The notes beneath the pieces are model-generated. The model made no database searches. It was given only the letters and a program-made list of their open reading frames with translations, and was not told the origin of the DNA. Source: Bisporella sp. PMI_857 (Eukaryota > Ascomycota > Leotiomycetes > Helotiales > Helotiaceae). Taken from it: a DNA stretch of 64,000 bases. The translations under genes were made by a program, and so were the position numbers. Below are positions 58,380 to 64,000 of the stretch, piece by piece. The stretch lies in NCBI GenBank assembly GCA_021307315.1, contig JAJSPD010000030.1:1-64000 (forward strand), in the 5' to 3' direction. Positions within the stretch are counted from its first letter, which is position 1; every line of letters starts with the position of its first letter.

Positions 58380-61372
58380 TGAATTTGGTTATTTTCTTTT
58401 GAGAAATATGTTACTAGAAAATATTAAACGGCGGTTTATTATACATGGGAAATTTTGCTTTAAAAAAACGAAAGACAGGAATTTGTGAAATTAATTTGTA
58501 AATGAAAATGTTGGAATGCATGTACATAGCTTCACGCGTTCCATATCGCATGGATTGTGGGCCCTCTACCATCTATATAACTACCTGGCAATAGGCCGTA
58601 GCTTAGAAGAATCAACAAATATCATAACCATACCAGCAAGAGCGTAGTCACAGCTACTACGCCTTTTGCTACGTGGTAGGTATTCCGACAGAAAATAATG
58701 CTAACTTAAGATACTATGATTTTAACTACAATTAAACATTGTGCTTTAATAATTAATATAGAAATTTAAAATAATAATAATATACTATTAATCTTTACTT
58801 ATAAACGGCAATGCTGTTTCTTTCACTCTTGGCTAAATTGCATAATAATGTAAGCTATAAACTAATTTCAGGTTTACAATTTTTGCGAAGCAGATGGAAT
58901 CCCCTCAATCACAGCTAACTGATTATGGCGGACCTTATTCCAGGACTCGCCCTACCTACTCTGTTATCGATTATTATCACTCCTTCGAAAGCTCTGGTTA
59001 TCAGCTAGGTTATCCTATTACCCTTCGGACTGAAAGCTTCTCGCCATCCACTATATTTACACCTAGTTTTGATCGTCAACCAATATGCGCCGCTGACAAC
59101 CTGCCGAATACTCTTCTTGTAATAGCGAGTGGTCAGATATTAAGAGCTGCTTCGCTACGCAAGATGATGGAGCGATGGGTATTCACTCACATCTAACCTA
59201 TAACAGGAGTCGCAAGCACAATCTTTATCATTTCTAGGAGATGCCATCAATTTGTATTGTCACAACGCAATATCCCGAGTCTTTACTTCTCAGTTCTTTC
59301 AACATGACATTAAACTGCAACAAGAAAGACTATTTTAATCCATGTAACGCACCTTTTTCGTCCTGTGACAGATTATCATTTTTCACCTTCCTTATCATGG
59401 CGGCTAGTGAATACTTGCATCGAACAATAGTTCCATACCTGATGGCACGGCAGATAGTGCACATTGCCGAGATTCCAAACCCAATTACCAACACAGTTCG
59501 AAACTCCTGGATCCGTGACAACGCGGTAAGGACCTGTAATCTTTGTCCTCTCAGGGCAGCATCCTCTGTAATGAAAGGCGACATGGATGCTGCTCCGTTT
59601 GCTACGAGGGTGCGGTGGTGGTTCTTGCTGATTCACCGGCTGGAATTAAGCTGCTGGTGTAAGGAGCCTGGGCTCGTTCTCCAGACCTTGAAATGGTGGA
59701 TCTTGCAGCAAGTTGAATCTCCTTGTTCTTCAGGAATGCAATGCCGAAATTGATTGCTACTAATGTAGCATTGCTTTCGTTCTCTGCCTTCTTTGCAGCA
59801 CCCAGTGCAAATGTGCTGTAGATTATTTTCAGCTCTCGTGTCTGAGCAAGATTACGTATGCCGAATCATTAAGAGAAATGAGCAACCAAAACTATCGGGT
59901 GCTGTTTTCGGCGCCCAAGCACATATGCTACTTTAAAAGAACGGCTGTTACCGTAGGGATGCAACCTGAAATTATAGTGCACTAGTCGGACGTGTGGGCA
60001 AAAAAAGTTATCAAATCCAGCTACCATTTAGTGGTAATTGAGTCGTGCAATGAAATTTCGCTAAATCTCTGCCTCCAGCCACGGCGTCAGCTTCAATTCA
60101 TCGATTAACCTGATGCTAGATATGAAGTTGTAAAAAACCATATACTAAAATAGCCGTTCTAATTCACGGCTCGCACCAGCCTATAAAATATAAGGTTGCG
60201 TTTCTTTTCTTGCTAAAACCTATTTCGTTAAATTCTTTTACATCCCAATTCTAAGCAATAGTTCAACAACCAACTTTTACAATAACTGCCGTGTTCAAAG
60301 CACAACTATTCTATACGTTCTACAACAACACTACTGCTGTGCCTGCTGAGATTACTTCGCAAATCTTAAATTATATTGTTACAGACGCTCGACCACTGCC
60401 GCTTGGCGGTGGGTCACAACTCGTACCACTTACCGCGCCGCAGCGTCAGTGTTGCCAACTTTTGTTCGATATACGTCAGCCGCTCTTACTTGAACAGGTA
60501 AGGAGCAAATCTACCTCCGTCACCGCCTGGCCATATGACCACATCACATGACCCAGCCATATGACCATCTGCGTACAACTATGGCTTCACCAATATAATT
60601 ATATAGGTAAAAAGTGGTCCATTAGTTAATCATTAGGATTATTTCAAGGATTTACCGAAACACGCTTGTACACTAACAATTTGTAAATTTGCAAATTTTA
60701 TTCTTCAAGCCAAGTGGTACTTAAAGTACTCTCAAGCAAGGAACGCTTTGTTGAATAAAACGAGGCTGTACTCGATCGCATCATGCTAGAATTAAATCGG
60801 ACGCTTGGCAACAAATCGCATTTCTTTCCAACTTGTACCATGACCTTATCCTCCGCGTCTCACTTGTTTGCGAAACATCACCTGCCTATTTAGAGATTTC
60901 CTGAGCTAGGTCTAACGATGTAATCATACTCGAAATATTGGGTTACATTGAGGTGAACTCAGTTGGCATATACCTAGAGTTAATAACACCACCAATATCT
61001 CACAACTCCTCACACTCGATTGAGACACGAATTTCCAACATGGCCTTGAAATCCCGCATAGTGACAGTTGTCAAACATGGGAACGCCATAGTGTGCATGC
61101 TCCCACATATAATCTGGCGCTTAGCTAGGTCGCCTTGCGTGCTTCGTTATTTTCGATGAAGGTGGTTTGTGTTAATGGATACACTCGTGAACACCATGGA
61201 GGAGTTGCTCGCCTATCTCCCTTATAAATATATCTGGTTTGTCAAAGGAACGCAGGCTAAGGCAACTACAAGAAGTAGATTGCCTAACAAGTCAGCCTAT
61301 AGGTACTCAGCATTTTGCTAATCAAGTCTATCCTGCCCACCGGTACTAGGTACAATTAAAAAGTTCGGAAGG
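58380..61372. other. AT-rich, repeat-bearing region with coding relics
   Basis: Very AT-rich in places (58700-58850). A frame of 100 codons at 58894-59196 is unrecognised. On the minus strand around 59830-59330 a mosaic of protein-like pieces (GAAKKAENESNATLVAINFG; RGQRLQVLTALSRIQEFRTV) suggests an old, scrambled gene, perhaps a membrane protein. The phrase CCATATGACCA occurs twice within 60531-60570. No intact gene recognised. Confidence 0.45.
60291..60893 (+). pseudogene. Possible F-box/hypothetical gene relic
   Basis: A first stretch (60291-60500) reads VPAEITSQILNYIVTDARPL and LLFDIRQPLLLEQ, like the start of a fungal F-box-type protein. A second (60726-60893) reads VLSSKERFVE, then a TAA at 60756-60758, then NEAVLDRIMLELNRTLGNKS. 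A GTAAGG donor after LLLEQ suggests an intron between them. No intact frame follows. The call rests on motif resemblance. Confidence 0.25.
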
Positions 61373-61719
61373 TCAGGTGGAGGTCCAACTGAGCTCAGTT
61401 GGACCTGCACAGACCACATTTCACACTTCAATTTTATTAAATTTCTTGGCAGGTCCAACTGAGATATTTTGTAAATTTTTACTATATGTTTTTGTTATAA
61501 TATACTATAAAGCTGCTTTTACGGGCAAGTTACGAATTATATATTGTATTATATAATAAATAACAGTTTGATAATATTTCTTTGTAAAAAGAAAACTTTC
61601 AATTATTTTTTATTATTAAACTGCAAAACGTTTTGTAAACCTTTAAACGAAAGTCCAACTGGGATTTTACGCTAATTTAGAGATCCAACTGAGCTCAGTT
61701 AGACCTCCACCCCACCTGA
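61373..61719. mobile_element. MITE-like inverted-repeat element
   Basis: About 347 bp bounded by inverted ends: left TCAGGTGGAGGTCCAACTGA, right end complementary with a five-base insertion (TCAGGTGGGGTGGAGGTC...). The core of each end is itself a palindrome. The motif GTCCAACTG recurs inside (near 61453 and 61651). The interior is AT-rich and non-coding. I see no clear target-site duplication, so the exact ends and superfamily are uncertain. Confidence 0.65.
61381..61406. repeat. Perfect 26-bp palindrome
   Basis: The sequence reads identically on both strands; its centre is GAGCTC and its ends are AGGTCC/GGACCT. A two-mismatch copy sits at 61681-61706 at the other end of the element. It could form a hairpin. 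Confidence 0.95.
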
Positions 61720-62467
61720 TGTCTCGTTAATATGCAACTAGGAGGCACTGGATGTTGGCTCATAGTTTGATCTTTCTAATTGGAAGATAGTTCTCTCGAC
61801 TTATGTGCAAACAAGGCGCGGACGAGTCGCTGTCCACATCACCCCCAGTGCTCTGCCTCTCTTGATAATCTTCGCTCCTGAGAATCGAGATACGGGGAGG
61901 GAAGCGGAGTAGTGTTCATCCTTGAGACGAAAAGAGAGTATGGATGCGGGCAAAGCAGTTGTGAGACACGTATTAAAAAAAAGAGTAACAACTCCGTCCA
62001 GCCTAACAAGGGTCATAGAGCCAACAACATATGCTATCCATTGGGTGTCGTTGGTGGTGTTGGGAAGAGAGAGGTCAAAAAACAACCATGCTGAAGAAGA
62101 CTGCTTTCATCAAGACTAATGAAAACCCGTTTCTCTTTGCAGGGCCGGCTATTTATTGCTATAAGTCCGTCACATGGCGATATGGCGCCGCAGTCTTCCA
62201 ATATCGAACCATATAATGCTTTGACGAAAGAGGAAGTCACTCCGTAAATGTACGGCGCGGACAGTTATCTATAACCATGACAATTATTCTTCGTGGCACA
62301 TAAATACATCCTGTAACCCGCCTACCTTCGCTTTTCCCAGATCACAATCCTTTGCTCTTCATCTGAGATCACAAACTCTGGCAGAACGAATACTCTCTAC
62401 CCTTTGTTCAACATAACTCTCCCTATACCTATATCAAATCAACCCTGACTATTTGGCCATCGCCACA
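61720..62467. other. Intergenic region, promoter of the small secreted protein gene
   Basis: Spacer between the MITE-like element and the small secreted protein gene. The last 150 bases are C- and T-rich, as in fungal promoters. No coding sequence recognised. Confidence 0.5.
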
Positions 62468-62843
62468 ATGCGTGTCTCGATCCTCCTCTTGGGCCTCGTT
62501 CCTGCTGGCGTGCTCGCCAACCCCCTTGCCGAAGCACGTGATATCGTAGCAGGCCTTTCCGCATTCAGCAAACTAGTCGCGCGCAGCGACACGGACATAG
62601 CGCCGATCGTTGCGAATGCTGCTGCTCTACTAGACAACACGACAACTGCCCAGGTCAAGACAGTCATTTCGGGTGCGGCAATATTGTTCTCTGATGACTT
62701 TGTCAATGAGACTCAGACGTTTATCAAGAATTTTAATGCTGTGAGTTTCTACTTACTCTCTGCTAGGCTGATTTGGTATCCAGCTGACTCATTGCTTGTT
62801 TTTGCAGGCCCTGCCGTCTCTTGAGAGGATGATGAAGTTGTAG
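62468..62843 (+). CDS. Small secreted protein
   Basis: Two exons, 62468-62740 and 62808-62843, give 102 residues; the intron is 67 nt with a GTGAGT donor and CTGAC branch. A clear signal peptide (MRVSILLLGLVPAGVLA) is followed by about 85 residues of predicted helix (EARDIVAGLSAFSKLVA, IVANAAALLDNTTTAQVKTV) with two N-glycosylation sites and no cysteine. The amphipathic helical pattern resembles fungal HsbA or cell-wall galactomannoprotein sequences, but it is shorter than these, so the family is unproven. The very short last exon (LPSLERMMKL) fits the frame. Its position between two inverted-repeat elements in AT-rich DNA is typical of effector-like genes; any role in host interaction is inference. 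The sequence around ATG (CACAATG) is a good start context. Confidence 0.75.
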
Positions 62844-63242
62844 GAGATCAGCGTATAGTGGTGGTAGATTCAGGGGGGAGTAGAAGGAGATGTTTATTAA
62901 GTGGTTATTTATATATGCAAGAGTGAAAATTGTGGGTATATAATGTGGATCCGTATACTTTTACAGCGACGTTAGCAGCTAATATTAGAAATGGATCCCT
63001 CAGCCTTTTAAGATTTTTCTCAACTTTTTTCCAACTTAAAGCTCACTTTTTTTACATCTTAATAACTGCAATTTTATATAAAAGGTACAATATACAAAAT
63101 TAAAGTTATACGCTACACTGACTAACACTTAAAAGCTTACTATTTGTAAAAGCGTTCTAAAAGTGCATCAAATATAATTACTAAATTTAACAAGCTAAAT
63201 ATACCTTGTATAAGAAGTGGTAAGCGTTTTAAAAGTTAGGTA
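62844..63242. other. AT-rich spacer
   Basis: 3' end of the small secreted protein gene followed by very AT-rich DNA up to the Mutator-like element. No coding sequence seen. Confidence 0.5.
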
Positions 63243-63251
63243 TATAATAAA

Positions 63252-63334
63252 CGGCAAATGACTGAAATACCACTGTTTTTTACCCGAAATTCTCATATAC
63301 CAGTGTTTTTGTTTGCCTCTTACTGAAATACCAT
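63252..63334 (+). repeat. Left terminal inverted repeat of the MULE
   Basis: 83 bp, matching the right arm at 82 positions when reverse-complemented. Confidence 0.92.
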
Positions 63335-63488
63335 CATTTTGAAGCCAAGGGAAAATGATAGTATTTCAGTTAAAAGCACGTAAAATGATGGTATACTAGT
63401 AATACTACTACAAAACACCTTTCTTACTGGTATACCATCATTCGAGCTGGATAACAAAAAGCAAGAGCGTCAAGCTCAGCGCTTTGAT

Positions 63489-63686
63489 ATGAAGCTAAAT
63501 ATGCAATATGCTAAAAAGGAGGTTATACAAAAGAAAGTAGATATTGTCGGCGATCTTTTTAGTAGCGACGACGAGCTTTTAGACGTGCCTAGTGACCTAT
63601 TCAAGGCTAATCACGAGTATATGGTTGAAATACCTCTAGAAATCCGTTATTCTACAAAGTCAAGAAAAGCGTATAGAAGTGCGTGA
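63489..63686 (+). CDS. Short frame inside the MULE
   Basis: 65 codons from the ATG, with the frame open further upstream (KQERQAQRFDMKLN). The product is Lys- and Asp/Glu-rich (VDIVGDLFSSDDELLDVPSD) and resembles an ordinary coding fragment more than random AT-rich DNA. It has no transposase motif and no clear intron, and may be a captured host gene fragment or a remnant of an element protein. Function unknown. Confidence 0.3.
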   Translation: MKLNMQYAKKEVIQKKVDIVGDLFSSDDELLDVPSDLFKANHEYMVEIPLEIRYSTKSRKAYRSA

Positions 63687-63813
63687 TATTGAGCGATTCA
63701 AGGTTCTTTGTAATTAAAGTACTTTTATTTCTATTATAGGTTGCTTATAAAAGTTGTATCTTTCTTTCTGAAATACCATTCTTTTGTTAGTGATTAACTG
63801 AAATACCATAGTA

Positions 63814-63896
63814 ATGGTATTTCAGTAAGAGGCAAACAAAAACACTGGTATATGAGAATTTCGGGTAAAAAACAGTGGTATTTCAGTCATTTACCG
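63814..63896 (-). repeat. Right terminal inverted repeat of the MULE
   Basis: 83 bp, matching the left arm at 82 positions when reverse-complemented. The sequence just inside it has a further short palindrome around ACCATAGTAATGGT. Confidence 0.92.
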
Positions 63897-64000
63897 TATA
63901 ATAAATTCTAGTATAACATTACAAGCATTTTAATCTTTATAATGATCTAAACTGTAGTTGAAAGCAACTTAAATGTCACGGCTCCCGCCGTGTATCCGTA

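Larger units (their letters stand above)
63252..63896. mobile_element. Non-autonomous Mutator-like element (MULE), 645 bp
   Basis: The ends are 83-bp terminal inverted repeats (63252-63334 and 63814-63896) that differ only at the fourth base. They begin CGGCAAATGACTG and CGGTAAATGACTG. The element is flanked on both sides by the same 9 bases, TATAATAAA (63243-63251 and 63897-63905), the duplication length typical of MULEs. The motif CTGAAATACCA or its complement appears at least eight times through the element, in both directions, including subterminal copies. The interior holds a short frame (63489-63686) but no transposase, so it depends on an autonomous relative. The near identity of the arms suggests recent insertion. 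Confidence 0.85.

Noticed and set aside
59241..59753. 170-codon plus-strand frame
   Set aside because: The opposite strand looks more protein-like over the same bases, and the plus frame has no domain; I treat the area as a scrambled relic.

Overview
This window comes from a filamentous ascomycete (Pezizomycotina). The genes are interrupted by short introns, mostly about 45-150 nt, with GTAAGT/GTGAGT-type donors and CTAAC/CTGAC-like branch points. The families are typical of such fungi: two Zn(II)2Cys6 regulators, an RTA1-like membrane protein, a GH45-CBM1 endoglucanase, a LIM-RhoGAP and a cupredoxin-type cell-surface protein. A plant-associated or saprotrophic lifestyle is plausible from the cellulase and secreted proteins. 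The class is not certain; Leotiomycetes is only a guess. All exon models were built by hand from reading frames and splice signals.

Layout. 1-2.4 kb: no convincing gene. 2.4-8.5 kb: an RTA1-like gene, a UPC2-like zinc-cluster regulator whose first exon lies 599 nt upstream of the second, and an unknown 512-aa protein. 9-10 kb: a quinone-reductase-like MDR oxidoreductase. 10-14.7 kb: gene-poor, with decayed coding relics. 14.8-21.6 kb: a J-domain protein and two unknown proteins. 22.3-27.2 kb: an MFS drug/toxin exporter with a zinc-cluster regulator just upstream on the same strand. 28.1-31.9 kb: a three-LIM RhoGAP. 33.8-35.5 kb: a tandem-UBC (UBE2Z-like) protein with a 12-nt microexon. 36.1-37.3 kb: an ERG26-like sterol dehydrogenase. 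39.9-41.4 kb: a membrane-anchored cupredoxin. 45.2-47.1 kb: ALG6. 47.9-49.6 kb: a broken S28 serine peptidase. 51.9-55.1 kb: an F-box protein and a membrane glycoprotein. 56.1-58.4 kb: a GH45 cellulase and a frameshifted maleylacetoacetate-isomerase-like GST. 58.4-64 kb: AT-rich, repeat-bearing DNA with two inverted-repeat elements flanking a small secreted protein gene.

Most genes are independent housekeeping or accessory loci. The one arrangement suggesting joint work is the MFS exporter with its neighbouring regulator. The clearest unannotated structure is a 645-bp Mutator-like element at 63252-63896, with 83-bp terminal inverted repeats differing at one position and a 9-bp target-site duplication. 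A second 347-bp element at 61373-61719 is built from palindromic repeats. Several loci are decaying, and most of their stop codons fit C-to-T change at CpA, as RIP would produce.
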